DNA from: Paenibacillus hexagrammi
GTDB lineage: Bacteria; Bacillota; Bacilli; Paenibacillales; NBRC-103111
NCBI RefSeq assembly: GCF_021513275.1
Contig: NZ_CP090978.1
Location: 496,001-560,000, forward strand
Length of the DNA: 64,000 nt
Direction: 5' to 3'
The notes below the pieces were generated by a model. That model was not told where the DNA came from. It made no database searches and was given only the letters and a program-made list of their open reading frames with translations. A program made the position numbers and the translations under genes. Positions 26,202 through 36,259 of this stretch are shown piece by piece. Within the stretch, counting starts at the first letter, position 1; each line of letters begins with the position of its first letter.

Positions 26202-29200
26202 ATGGTGTCACGTGCCAATTGGGTAAAAATAGGGCTTGCTGCGCTGCTCGCTGCAGGTCCTGCGGTCAGCTATAGTTCGAAGGCAAGCGCAGCTTTTGTC
26301 AAATCTTTGACGATGAAAGAGGCTGTGGACCGGGGACTGCAGGTAAGTTCGCAGCTTCGTGATGCCAAGACGGACATCCGGAAGAAAAAGATTGAGCTGG
26401 AGCAAGCCAAGCAGGCCGTCAAGGCGGAAGAAGCCAAGGCGTCGGGGCTTTTTGCCAAGCCTCATAATTTGAGTCAGGATTTGAACATGCGTATGAAGGT
26501 TCCTGAAGCGAGCAAGCAGCTGTATCTGGCACAGGAGACGTGGAGGCAGGCGGCGGAGACGGTTAAGGTGGATGTGGAGAAGGCCTACCTTCAGGCTTTC
26601 CAGGATGCGGCCGGCGAACAGAGGAGCCGCAGCAAATGGGAGGAAGCCCGGAAGGCCGTCGACACGGTTCGGCAAAAGCGCAAATATGGACTGGCGAAGC
26701 CTGAGGACCAGGAGGCGGCGGACCAAGCTCTGGAAAAAGCGGCGTCCGAGTACAAGCAGGCCCAACTGACGGCAAAGGCAAGCCGCCTAGCGCTAGGACA
26801 AAAGCTTGGATTGGACATGGAAAATGAGGTACAGCTGTCGTTTCAACCGGATTATGCTGATTTGAGCCAGCAGAAGCTGCCTGCTTACCTAGCAAGCGCA
26901 CAAAAAACGACGCTGAGCCTGCTCCAGGATACGGAAGACCGACGTCTTGCCGATCAGAAGCTGAATACGACCCGAGATCTATACAGCTCCAAATTTGGGG
27001 CTGCCCGGATGAGAGTGATGGATGGGATGTATAAATCGCAGGATATCGATATGGACCTGTTTATGGCCGGCTATGATACGACACTGGAAAAGGTGAAGAA
27101 GGATTGGGAGGGTTTTTTCCTTCTTCTAGGCTTTATTCCGATTCCGAAATGGCTGCTTCAGGGTGAATATGACGGGCTCCGTTATTTGGATGATTTGCAT
27201 AATGGCCTGCCCGTTGCCACGATGGAACAAAACAAAGCCCTCTTGAAGGAGAAAGAAAGCCGAACAGCTGTGATTGCGGAAGTCAGGCAGTCCTACCTTG
27301 AGGCAAAGGGTGCCGAGGAGAGCTATGCTCAAGCGCTTAGGGACAAAGACAAGGCGGCAGCCGCATTGGAGCAAGCTGCTAAGAAGCTAAAGCTTGGTCT
27401 GATGAAAACAGAGGAGCTTCAAGCCTATAAGGATGCTGTAACGAAGGCGGACCAGCAGATATTGCTCGCACAGATCGGTTACAAGACAGCGCTGGGAAAG
27501 CTTGATACGGACACAGGCGGCGCTGTAGACGGCACGTTAAAGCAGGGGATTCTTCCCTATAAAAATATTGATGACGGCTTGGCAGCCGTGAAACCGGATA
27601 AACCTAAGCCGCCAGTCGGCACTTGGCGGATCAAGCCGGCCGTGGGTCCATTGCTCAGTGACGTGACGGTAACCGTCAATAAGAAGCTGGGCGCCACGGA
27701 ATATGCGGTAGTTACCCAAGACAATAAACCCCTGGGCAAAAGGGCTAAGCCGGGCAAAGCAGTCAGGACATTGACACTAGCAGTAAGCCAACCGGACGGC
27801 TTGAAAGTAGTTCTTTACAAGAAGGGCGAGAAGATCGGTGAATACCCCTTCGCGGGCAAAGGAAACGCGGGAACGCTGGAAGCCTTATCCGCGAATGCAG
27901 CCGGTATGGGCGGTACTGGCTCCACTACCGATGCTAATGGAGCAGGAAGCGGTTCGGGGGAGGAGCAGGCAGGCTCGGGCTCAAGCTCGGGTACTGGAGA
28001 CAGCAGTAACGGCAGTGGCAAGGCCCACGGTGATGCAGCCGGAGCGGGCTCGAATGATGGCGGTGCCTCGGGCGCACAAGGTGCGGGAAGCGGGTCCGAC
28101 GGCAAGAACGGCACGGGTACCGTAGACGGGAATGTTGACGGTAAGGATGGCTCGAACGGAGCAAATGAAGACAAGGAAGCTTCTGGAGCGTCCCCGGATT
28201 CGCTCGGGACTGTCATGATCGGTACCTATCAAATTGCATTGGAAGCATTAACTCCGGCCGCTTATAATGCGGCATCGGCCACGGTTTCGGACTCTGGGCA
28301 GGGCATGTTTTATAAATCTGCCGAACCGGGCGCGGGGTGGTTTGGGCTCGATAACGCGGTTGATCCTAGCGCAATCACGGATCCTTCCAGCAGTGCAGCT
28401 GTCTCTAGTCAAGACGCTGCGAAGTGGAAGGTGACCGTAGCGATGGATAAGCCTGGGGAGATCGCCTCCAAGGAAACGCCGGAGGAGCTGCAGCAAGAGA
28501 TTGATACGCTGAAGAAGAACAAGGAGCAGCTGGAGGCTGATAAAGACGCTGCTGTAGCGGCGCAGAAGTTAGCCGACATCGCCGACCTTGCGGTAGAGAT
28601 CAAGGATGCGGAAGCTAAGATCGCGATGCTGGAGGCGCTGCAGAAGGGCGACAGCTCCGCTGCGCTTCAGCAGATGGAGCTGGTGAACAACCCGGACGCG
28701 CTGATTCAGGCGCTGGCCGAAGAAAGCGAAGCCCCGGCCGGTGGCGGCGGGGCGGGTAACTCTGGCGGCGGCAGGGACGCCGCCTCGGGTGCGGCCAGCG
28801 AGGATGCGCTGGCCGCAGAAGCGGAGCTCCAGCAGAAGCAGCTGGAGCAAGCGGTCGCCGCAGGCGACGCCAAAGCGGCGGCAGCGCAGCTGCAGCAGCT
28901 GATGGCGACGCAGGCGCGGCTCGCGGATGTGCAAAATGGCACATCCGAAGGGCTGGCTTCGCTCAAAGAAGCGAAGCAGAAGCTCGAGGCTGCGCTGAAG
29001 ACGGCGCAGGCGCAGCAGGATCAGGAGCAGGCCGAGTCGCTGGCCCGCTCGCTGGATGCCATCGGCGATGCGATGCGCCAGACGGAGAAGGATGCGCTGT
29101 TCGCCGAGGCGGACGCAGCGCAAGAGCTGCTCGCTGCGCTCGAGGAAGCGCAGCCTGACGCCGGCAGCGCTGCGGAGCTCGCGCAGCAGCAGGCGGTAGA

Positions 29201-29807
29201 GGCCGTGATGCAGCAGCAATCGGCCTTGCTCGACAAGCTTAAGCAGCAGGAAGCCGGTTCGTATACGCCCGAAGAGCTTCAGGCGCTGGCCGAGGCTGCC
29301 GACGCGATCAAAGAAGAGGTGGCTCAAGCCGGAAGCGGTTCGGCTGCTGTCTCCGAAGGGGGCGGAGCTGCGAATGGAAGCGCAGATGGCGTCGGCTCCG
29401 GTATGGAAGGAGCAGCTGAATCGGGGCTCAAACCCGGAGCAGAGGTACAGATCATCCCGCCGGAGAATGTCATTTCGCCTGATCTTAACATCCATTTGGA
29501 AGCTCCACCTGTCATGATTGACGGCAATGCGTACATTCACATCAGACCCATTTCCGAATCGTTCGGAGCTGCAGTCGACTGGGATCATGACAGTCGTACG
29601 GTTACAGTAAGCACCGACTATTCGACGGTCGTCTGTACGGTCAAGATGAACATAGCTTACGTAGACGGCCAACCTGTGGAGCTTGACGCTCCGCCGGTTC
29701 TGCTGGACGGACGCACCTATGTGCCGCTGAGATTCGTTTCCGAATCGTTAGGCCTTATCGTAGATTGGAATGCACAGGCGCAGACGATACAGATTTCTAA
29801 GCCTTAA
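26202..29807 (+). CDS. secreted TolC-like coiled-coil protein with C-terminal stalk domains
   Basis: A 1201-residue protein with a signal peptide (IGLAALLAAGPAVSYSSKASA). Residues about 35-440 have the heptad-like helices and the pattern of the outer-membrane efflux (TolC/OEP) family: SLTMKEAVDRGLQVSSQLRD, VEKAYLQAFQDAAGEQRSR, and a second TAVIAEVRQSYLEAKGAEE repeat. A strand-rich part, a long Gly/Ser/Ala linker (about 560-665), a Gln/Ala/Glu coiled coil (about 750-1060) and two copper-amine-oxidase-N-like stalk repeats (about 1085-1201) follow. A true outer membrane is not expected in this organism, so the TolC-like part may work as a wall-spanning or particle-binding coiled coil (inference). 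It heads the plus-strand gene train. Confidence 0.7.
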   Translation: MVSRANWVKIGLAALLAAGPAVSYSSKASAAFVKSLTMKEAVDRGLQVSSQLRDAKTDIRKKKIELEQAKQAVKAEEAKASGLFAKPHNLSQDLNMRMKVPEASKQLYLAQETWRQAAETVKVDVEKAYLQAFQDAAGEQRSRSKWEEARKAVDTVRQKRKYGLAKPEDQEAADQALEKAASEYKQAQLTAKASRLALGQKLGLDMENEVQLSFQPDYADLSQQKLPAYLASAQKTTLSLLQDTEDRRLADQKLNTTRDLYSSKFGAARMRVMDGMYKSQDIDMDLFMAGYDTTLEKVKKDWEGFFLLLGFIPIPKWLLQGEYDGLRYLDDLHNGLPVATMEQNKALLKEKESRTAVIAEVRQSYLEAKGAEESYAQALRDKDKAAAALEQAAKKLKLGLMKTEELQAYKDAVTKADQQILLAQIGYKTALGKLDTDTGGAVDGTLKQGILPYKNIDDGLAAVKPDKPKPPVGTWRIKPAVGPLLSDVTVTVNKKLGATEYAVVTQDNKPLGKRAKPGKAVRTLTLAVSQPDGLKVVLYKKGEKIGEYPFAGKGNAGTLEALSANAAGMGGTGSTTDANGAGSGSGEEQAGSGSSSGTGDSSNGSGKAHGDAAGAGSNDGGASGAQGAGSGSDGKNGTGTVDGNVDGKDGSNGANEDKEASGASPDSLGTVMIGTYQIALEALTPAAYNAASATVSDSGQGMFYKSAEPGAGWFGLDNAVDPSAITDPSSSAAVSSQDAAKWKVTVAMDKPGEIASKETPEELQQEIDTLKKNKEQLEADKDAAVAAQKLADIADLAVEIKDAEAKIAMLEALQKGDSSAALQQMELVNNPDALIQALAEESEAPAGGGGAGNSGGGRDAASGAASEDALAAEAELQQKQLEQAVAAGDAKAAAAQLQQLMATQARLADVQNGTSEGLASLKEAKQKLEAALKTAQAQQDQEQAESLARSLDAIGDAMRQTEKDALFAEADAAQELLAALEEAQPDAGSAAELAQQQAVEAVMQQQSALLDKLKQQEAGSYTPEELQALAEAADAIKEEVAQAGSGSAAVSEGGGAANGSADGVGSGMEGAAESGLKPGAEVQIIPPENVISPDLNIHLEAPPVMIDGNAYIHIRPISESFGAAVDWDHDSRTVTVSTDYSTVVCTVKMNIAYVDGQPVELDAPPVLLDGRTYVPLRFVSESLGLIVDWNAQAQTIQISKP

Positions 29808-29884
29808 TGAGGATAGATAGCTTTCACAGCTTTCATCAAGGAACGTGCACGTTAAAGCCAGGAATAATGAGGGGATAACAAGCG

Positions 29885-32647
29885 ATGAAAAAGTCGATTG
29901 CGGCACTGCTGCTCGTCCTGCTGCTCCTTGGAGCGGCAGGAACGTATTTGTTCGGACAGCGTGACATGCTTAAGGAAAGCCCATTTACGAAAGAAGAGCC
30001 GTTTGATGGGCTATCCAAAGCCGTATCTGACATCCATAACCAAATGTATGTCATTGATAATGCCAAGAAAACGATACATAAGCTGGACAGCGAAGGGGTT
30101 CTTCAATATTCCATTTCCAGCGATATTGGCAAAAACGGCGAGATTTATAGATTTAACGATATGGCAGCAGATAGTCAGGGCAATTTGTACGCCATCCGAA
30201 CACTGCTTGATCCTTATGGATTAACGGTCAAGTCCGAGCAAATTGTCAGGTACAAGCAGGACGGAAGCTTTGACGCGATTCTATTTACCCAGGATTACAA
30301 CGATGCAAAGAGCAGTAAGCGGTACCGGATCGGTAGTCTGCGGAATGTGCAGATCGAAGGCGACACCCTGTACTTTTTTAACGACGAGGGACGAAGCTTG
30401 GCCTTATATAAGGTTGATGCGGGAAGCAGTGAGCCTAAGGAAATCTACAAGGCAAGCGTTCCGGAAGGGAAGTATGTAGCGGAAGCAGACGGCTTTACAC
30501 CGGGCCAATTGTATTACTCCACCCGCAGCGGTGAGATTTACAGGGCTTTGGCGGATGGAGGCTCGGAGCTGGTTTATCCGCTGCCTGGCTTAGACCGGAC
30601 ACGCCGCAATTTCCCCGAGAGTCTACATGTGGACAGCCAGGGAAGGCTTGTGTTCATTGATTTTAACAATAAGATGATCAGCCGATTGGATCCGAAGCAT
30701 CCCTATATCCTGGAAGCTCTCGTTACACAGAGCACCGCTGATAGCAGCGGTTCAGGCCTTTCATTTGAAGCGACAACGAACAGTCTCTCGCCGGACGGAA
30801 GCATGGACATTGTGGAAGAGACGCAGATCAACCGCAGACTGGCTGACGGCACGCTCACATCTGCTATGACAGGAGCTATCCTCAGCAAGCAGGTGGTTAG
30901 GCACCGTATGATCGTCTGGTCGGTTGCCGCCGCCGCCGTACTGCTTGTGCTCTACGCACTTAAACTTCTCTACTTCAATATATTGGACCGCCGGATCCCG
31001 CTTATGATGAAGCAGATTATGGTGTTTGTGCCGATCATTGCTGCTTCCATGATTCTGCTTTCCACGGTTATCTACACAAGTTTCTCGAAGAAAATGGAAG
31101 AAGAAACCTTTGCAGAATTGGCACTGCTGGCAAAGAACGGGCAGAACCTGATCGATGGCGATAAGCTGGAGAGCATCACATCTCCACTTGATTACAAAGG
31201 GCCTGTGTATCAGTCGTTTCGAACAAAAATTAAAGCGGTCTTCGATAATAATGTCAGGGATGACAATCAAGGCTTTTACAAAGCGGTATATAAATATGAA
31301 GACGGTGTGATCTACCGCATCATGGAAGACGACGATGGCATGCACATGTTCAATCCTTTCCCGGAAACAGAGCAAAACCAGCGGGTTGTGCACAACGGTG
31401 AAGTAGCAACCGACCAATGGCAGGACTTCTCGGGATACTGGATGTACGCCATTGCGCCGATTTATAACTCATCGGGCAAGATCGTCGGCGTATTTGAGAC
31501 AAGCAAAAATATGGATGGCATTCTCAAACACCGTCAAGCTGTTCTGCAGTCCATTATCCGCAATATTGCCTTGATATCGGTAGGCCTCTTGCTGGTGCTC
31601 ATGCTGATGACGTATGTGCTGCTATCCTCCATTCGCAAGCTCCGCAACAGTGTCGGCGAGATCGCCAAGGGCAACTGGGATACGGTTGTAACGATTAATA
31701 CGAGAGACGAGGTCTCCGACCTTGGAGATAGTGTGAATACGATGGCGGCGCGTATTCGCGATTATATTACGAAGGTAGAGAATTTCAGCCAGGCGTACTA
31801 CCGCTTTGTACCGCAGCAGTTTTTGCGCTTTTTGCATAAGGAGAGCATTCTGGACGTGCAGTTAGGCGATCAGGTGGAGGAGCGCATGTCCATCATGATC
31901 TTCAACATCCGCAAGTTTTACCTGATGTCCAAGCAGCTCTCTCCGGAGGAGAACTTCAACTTTGTGAATTCCTTCCTGAAGAGGTTCGGACCTTACGTGC
32001 GTAACCACGAGGGCATGATCAATAAATATTTGGGTGCTGGCTTCATGGCGCTGTTCCCGAACCAAGCGGATGAGGCGCTTCGAGCATCGATCGAGATGCG
32101 CAAGGAGCTTGAGGTCTATAATTCACACAGGGCAAATGTCGGCTACAAGCCCATTGATTTGGGCATTGGACTTCACACAGGGCCTCTAAGGCTCGGAATT
32201 ATCGGTGAAGAGCAACGACTGGAGGGCAATGTGATTTCAGACGGCGTGAATATCGCGACGCTTCTCGAGAAAATGACGGAATCGCTGGGCGCTTCGATCC
32301 TGATTACCGAGCAGGTTGTCCAGTCCTTGTCCGACGCATCCTCTTTCCGTTATCGCAGCCTTGGTCAGGTACAGATCGGCGGAATTAAGGATCCGCTCCA
32401 CTTGTATGACGTGTATCAGGGCGATCCTGATACCGTTCGGGTTTTGAAAGACAAAACGAAGGCTTTGTTCGAGCAAGCGGTCACTTATTATCAGGTTGGG
32501 CGTTTTTATGACGCCAGAGAAGCATTCCTGATGGTGATTAAGCAGAATCGTCACGACAAGGCGGCTCAGCTGTATTTTTATGTATGTGACGAGTATTTCC
32601 AGAATGGTGCAACAGACGGTTGGGACGGAACCTTATCCGTCTCCTAA
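29885..32647 (+). CDS. membrane receptor with HAMP and degenerate class III cyclase domain
   Basis: A 920-residue protein. A signal anchor is followed by an extracellular propeller-like part (ADSQGNLYAIRT, VDSQGRLVFIDFN; about residues 30-310), membrane helices near 345-400, an extracellular cache-like part, a last helix near 570-592, HAMP, and a class III adenylate/guanylate cyclase domain (about 665-850). The two metal-binding aspartates are replaced: IFNIRKF has Asn674 and KYLGAGF has Ala718. The transition-state Asn is kept (N789) but the Arg is Leu793 (VNIATLL). Catalysis by the known mechanism is therefore unlikely; it may be a nucleotide sensor or scaffold. A C-terminal TPR-like tail follows. 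A GNAT gene is 24 bases downstream. Confidence 0.8.
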   Translation: MKKSIAALLLVLLLLGAAGTYLFGQRDMLKESPFTKEEPFDGLSKAVSDIHNQMYVIDNAKKTIHKLDSEGVLQYSISSDIGKNGEIYRFNDMAADSQGNLYAIRTLLDPYGLTVKSEQIVRYKQDGSFDAILFTQDYNDAKSSKRYRIGSLRNVQIEGDTLYFFNDEGRSLALYKVDAGSSEPKEIYKASVPEGKYVAEADGFTPGQLYYSTRSGEIYRALADGGSELVYPLPGLDRTRRNFPESLHVDSQGRLVFIDFNNKMISRLDPKHPYILEALVTQSTADSSGSGLSFEATTNSLSPDGSMDIVEETQINRRLADGTLTSAMTGAILSKQVVRHRMIVWSVAAAAVLLVLYALKLLYFNILDRRIPLMMKQIMVFVPIIAASMILLSTVIYTSFSKKMEEETFAELALLAKNGQNLIDGDKLESITSPLDYKGPVYQSFRTKIKAVFDNNVRDDNQGFYKAVYKYEDGVIYRIMEDDDGMHMFNPFPETEQNQRVVHNGEVATDQWQDFSGYWMYAIAPIYNSSGKIVGVFETSKNMDGILKHRQAVLQSIIRNIALISVGLLLVLMLMTYVLLSSIRKLRNSVGEIAKGNWDTVVTINTRDEVSDLGDSVNTMAARIRDYITKVENFSQAYYRFVPQQFLRFLHKESILDVQLGDQVEERMSIMIFNIRKFYLMSKQLSPEENFNFVNSFLKRFGPYVRNHEGMINKYLGAGFMALFPNQADEALRASIEMRKELEVYNSHRANVGYKPIDLGIGLHTGPLRLGIIGEEQRLEGNVISDGVNIATLLEKMTESLGASILITEQVVQSLSDASSFRYRSLGQVQIGGIKDPLHLYDVYQGDPDTVRVLKDKTKALFEQAVTYYQVGRFYDAREAFLMVIKQNRHDKAAQLYFYVCDEYFQNGATDGWDGTLSVS

Positions 32648-32671
32648 TAGAAGGAGAGGTGCGTGTAGGGA

Positions 32672-33175
32672 ATGGACGTCAAGGAATTACAGACGGAACA
32701 GGATGCGCAGCGAATCACCGAATTTTATTTATCAACCATGTCTTTTGATGACCAAAATCATACGCCGGGGGAGCTGCGTCATTTTCGCAATGCCCCGCGT
32801 GAAAGCCTGAAGCAGCCGAATCACAAGCACTGGTTTGTTGAAAATGAAGCTGGCGAGATTATCGCCGTAACCAGCTGTAAGGAGAATGAGCACCAATCGG
32901 GCGGCTTCTTATGGGATTATCTCGCTGTTCATAGGGAATACCGCAGGCATGGACTGGCGAAGATTTTATTTCAAAGGCTGGAGGATTTCGTCAGGTCCGT
33001 GGACGGGCGTTATCTGCTGACGTATACCTGCGATCTGCCTGAGTATCAGCCGATTCAACGGATGTTTCAGGCAAACGGCTTTGTGCTGATCGGAACGTAT
33101 CCCGATTATTATTATGACGGCGAAGCGCGGTTAGCTTTTCATAAAAGACTGGCCGCCCCGTCACAGAACGCATAG
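32672..33175 (+). CDS. GNAT-family N-acetyltransferase
   Basis: A 167-residue acetyltransferase. The acetyl-CoA loop is in LAVHREYRRHGLAKILFQRLED, with the preceding strand GGFLWDYLAVH and the later NGFVLIGTYPDYY region. The acceptor cannot be predicted. It lies 24 bases after the cyclase-like gene and 15 bases before the HEAT/transporter gene, so it is part of the same transcript. In this context it could modify a system component or an immunity target, which is speculation. Confidence 0.8.
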   Translation: MDVKELQTEQDAQRITEFYLSTMSFDDQNHTPGELRHFRNAPRESLKQPNHKHWFVENEAGEIIAVTSCKENEHQSGGFLWDYLAVHREYRRHGLAKILFQRLEDFVRSVDGRYLLTYTCDLPEYQPIQRMFQANGFVLIGTYPDYYYDGEARLAFHKRLAAPSQNA

Positions 33176-33190
33176 ATTGGACTTGATGAC

Positions 33191-36100
33191 ATGCAAGGAA
33201 GCATACAAGGCTGGCTGGGGCTTAGAGCGGAAGACATGCGGAAGCTGTGGCTCATGCTGCCGATCTTTTACTTCAGCGGCATTGCCGAATCGCTCAATTA
33301 TACCGGGTTTATGGCGCTGTTTAACCAACGCTTCGGCGTGCAATATTTGCCTTATGTCTATATCGTGGAAGCGGCGATCATGCCGCTGGAAGGCTGGCTG
33401 CTTGCCAAGCTGACCGATTTGCTGCCCAAAGCGAAAATGATGCGTACCCTGTATCTAATCATGATCGCTGTGCTATTGCTAAACGGCGTCGTGTTGATGG
33501 CCTTTAAGCTGGGCGGCGTGGATTTTCGTTATTATTATCCGATTTTGTTTTTGTCTTCGAATTTTGTGGTTAGGCAGCTTACACTGCTGCTGTGGAGCAC
33601 GGCGTTCGATTTATGCCCGACTCAGCAAGCGAAACGCTTAATGCCGATCTTTGTCGCTTCGACGACGACAGGCGGGATTACAGCCGGTCTCATCGCTAAC
33701 CTGATAGGTTCCCTATTTGGTACTGAAACGGTATATTCTCTTGCTCCGCTGATGATGGTGGCAGGCTTTATATTTTTCCGAAAAGCGCTCGCGCGTTACT
33801 TGGTGCCTCTCACGATCAAGGAAGATAAGGGGGCACAGCCGAGTGAAGCTGTGCAGGAAGAAGCGCATACCTCCGGTTACTACGTCAGGCATATGTTTCG
33901 CAATCCGTTTCTGCTATGCGCCATAGCGTTAATGACGTTCATGCCGGCGATTTACTTTATGATGGAATATCAGTATTTCACATCTGCAGAGCTTCATTTT
34001 CCTGACGAGCGAAATTTGACCTCCTTCTACGGGATGATCACCGCCATCCAATTTGCATTTTGTTTGCTGCTGCAAACCGTCGCCACCAGGCTCATGAACT
34101 GGCTGGGAGCGAGCAATATGCTGCTGGCGATTGCAATCATTTTCGTAGGCGGCTTTACCTTGACGGCGCTATTTCTGGATCGTACTTGGGCGCTTATGAT
34201 CGTATCAGGCTCCTATGCGGTCTTTTATATTCTGCTTTATTACATTGCTGAGCCTTGTTATCAACTGTTCTTTAAAATGATGCCCATTTCCCAAAGGGAT
34301 GGGTACCGGTATTTTGCTCAAGGGGTCGCCGCTTCCGGAGGGATCCTGATCGGTTCTTTGCTGTCGATGCTGCATTCCTTCGGTCTGGCTGGACTTTCAC
34401 CGCTTGCCTGGGTCGGTGTCGGCTTAACGGTTATGCTGCTCATTGTCGCCTGGTTGGGCAGAAATCTTTATATTCGGGAGCTTGTCAAAAGCGTGCAGTC
34501 CCTGCACGCCGATCTGTCCGAGGTTGCCTCTTCCTTCCTCGGTGGCATTCGAAGCTCCAAAGCGCTTACTGCGATGCTTGATTACCTGCAGCATCCTAAT
34601 GATTATGTGCGTGAGCTGGCGCTGGAGGTGATCGGCAAGGCGAAGGATTCGGTCTTTCTGCCGCATTTGATTGGGATGATCGACGAAGCGAGCTCGCGTA
34701 TTCGCATCGCTGTACTAAGAGCGATGAATCTGCAGGGCGCGACTGTGCAGGATTTGGTTCAGGTCGCTGCATTTCTAGAGGACGAAGACCCGGAAGTGCG
34801 GGCGGAGTGCGTCAGACTGATTTCTAAAGTGACACATTTGAAAAGCCAGTCGCACTTCTTTATCCGTGTAAAGCTGCTGGATACCCATCCGAAGGTTGTT
34901 CATGAAGGGGTTAAGGCTCTTTATGCGCTGCAAAGCGAAGAGAGCTACCAGGCATGTGATGAAGCGATTATTAAAATGCTGGATAATGGCGGTGAATGGG
35001 CGGTGTACGGCTGCCGAACGGTCGCTGAATTGAAGCTCGAGTCGTATGCGGCATGGGTGCTCTCCCTGCTGGATGATCACCGCCCGGCTGTGAAAGTAGC
35101 CGCAGCGCACTGCATTGGAAGGTTGCAGCTTGCGGATGCTGTGCCGCAGCTTCTGGCCATGTATCCTCTTGCGGATCAGGAGCTGCGCAAGTCGATTCTG
35201 GAGGCCTTGATCGAGATGGGTCAGCAAGGCCTGCCGCTTCTGCTTGAGCATGCGGCACATTCGAATCCATATATATGGAACGCGGCAGTTACGGCTCTTT
35301 CCAAGCTTTTGGACGAAGTGAAGGTGCGAAGCGAGCTGGTCGAGCTATGTGTAGCCCGAATGCTTGCATCGAGTGCGGAGAAGGCGCTCCCTGCAGCACT
35401 GCAGGAGCTAGGCATGGAAGGCTTGGCTGAGCTTGCCGAGCAGCGCTGCCAGGAGCTTCACCATGCTTTAGTAGACGGCGCTTGGTCGGTAATGGCGCGT
35501 CTGGCTGATGAGCATGTGGCAGCTTCTCTGCGGGAGGCTGTGCAGGATGAGAACGAGGAGGTTCGTGAGAACGGCCTTGAAGTTCTCGCAGAAGGCTTAG
35601 GAGACCGCCGGTTAGCCGCAGCGCTTCTGGAGCTGCTAAAGCAGCAGCCCGGCAATGAGCGAGCTGCTTTATTAGATCCTAAGGATGTTTTGGAGACTGC
35701 GAAGCTATGGTCCGATGATTGGCTGAGGGAAATTGCCAGGTATGCACTAGATCAATGGGAGAGTGGACAGATGAAAGAAGAGCGTAAGTTTTTATCGATG
35801 CTCGATAAAGTCATCTTTTTGAAGCAAGTCGCGCTGTTTGCCGATTTATCGGTAGATGAGCTTGGTATCATTGCCGGCATCGCGACGGAGGAAGTTCACC
35901 CTGATTTGACGTACTTGCTGCGGCGGGGTCAAACGAATTCCAAGATGTACCTGATCGTTGAAGGTCATGTAGAGCTCAGCAGCGAGACTGGCGAGGGAGA
36001 AGCCGGGACGATCGGCGTTCTTGGACCCAAGCAGTCGTTCGGGGAGAATACCGTGCTCGACGGCGCGCCATCCTCCATTACCGCGCAAGCTATATTTGAC

Positions 36101-36238
36101 GAGGTGAGAGTCCTTTCACTGCAGGGGGAAAGTCTTTCGCGGCTGGTACGTCTGTACCCAGAGATCGGAATTGGGCTGCTGCACGCTTCCAGTGCAAGGG
36201 TCAGGCTTTTGGAGAACATGCTGCTTCGAATGGCATAA
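33191..36238 (+). CDS. nucleotide-transporter-like membrane protein fused to HEAT repeats and a degenerate cyclic-nucleotide-binding domain
   Basis: A 1015-residue protein. Residues about 15-430 form about 12 membrane helices of the MFS/ATP-ADP-translocase-like (NTT) type. About 440-860 is a long HEAT-like array (DYVRELALEVIGKAKDSVFL, DEDPEVRAECVRLISKV, RPAVKVAAAHCIGRL). About 875-1010 is a cyclic-nucleotide-binding domain (LKQVALFADLSVDELGIIA, MYLIVEGHVELSS, FGENTVLDGAPSSITAQA). The FGE motif is kept but the conserved arginine of PRxA that binds the cyclic phosphate is Ser961. cNMP binding by the usual mode is doubtful, matching the degenerate cyclase two genes upstream. The ATG is preceded by a weak site. 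Function is unknown; it may sense envelope state. Confidence 0.75.
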   Translation: MQGSIQGWLGLRAEDMRKLWLMLPIFYFSGIAESLNYTGFMALFNQRFGVQYLPYVYIVEAAIMPLEGWLLAKLTDLLPKAKMMRTLYLIMIAVLLLNGVVLMAFKLGGVDFRYYYPILFLSSNFVVRQLTLLLWSTAFDLCPTQQAKRLMPIFVASTTTGGITAGLIANLIGSLFGTETVYSLAPLMMVAGFIFFRKALARYLVPLTIKEDKGAQPSEAVQEEAHTSGYYVRHMFRNPFLLCAIALMTFMPAIYFMMEYQYFTSAELHFPDERNLTSFYGMITAIQFAFCLLLQTVATRLMNWLGASNMLLAIAIIFVGGFTLTALFLDRTWALMIVSGSYAVFYILLYYIAEPCYQLFFKMMPISQRDGYRYFAQGVAASGGILIGSLLSMLHSFGLAGLSPLAWVGVGLTVMLLIVAWLGRNLYIRELVKSVQSLHADLSEVASSFLGGIRSSKALTAMLDYLQHPNDYVRELALEVIGKAKDSVFLPHLIGMIDEASSRIRIAVLRAMNLQGATVQDLVQVAAFLEDEDPEVRAECVRLISKVTHLKSQSHFFIRVKLLDTHPKVVHEGVKALYALQSEESYQACDEAIIKMLDNGGEWAVYGCRTVAELKLESYAAWVLSLLDDHRPAVKVAAAHCIGRLQLADAVPQLLAMYPLADQELRKSILEALIEMGQQGLPLLLEHAAHSNPYIWNAAVTALSKLLDEVKVRSELVELCVARMLASSAEKALPAALQELGMEGLAELAEQRCQELHHALVDGAWSVMARLADEHVAASLREAVQDENEEVRENGLEVLAEGLGDRRLAAALLELLKQQPGNERAALLDPKDVLETAKLWSDDWLREIARYALDQWESGQMKEERKFLSMLDKVIFLKQVALFADLSVDELGIIAGIATEEVHPDLTYLLRRGQTNSKMYLIVEGHVELSSETGEGEAGTIGVLGPKQSFGENTVLDGAPSSITAQAIFDEVRVLSLQGESLSRLVRLYPEIGIGLLHASSARVRLLENMLLRMA

Positions 36239-36259
36239 CTTGTTCCAAGGAGGACCATT

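Noticed and set aside
28569..29672. A 367-codon open frame on the minus strand opposite the TolC-like gene
   Set aside because: It mirrors the Ala/Gln/Glu-rich coding bias of the plus-strand gene, has Arg/Leu/Cys-rich content and no ribosome binding site. It is a shadow.
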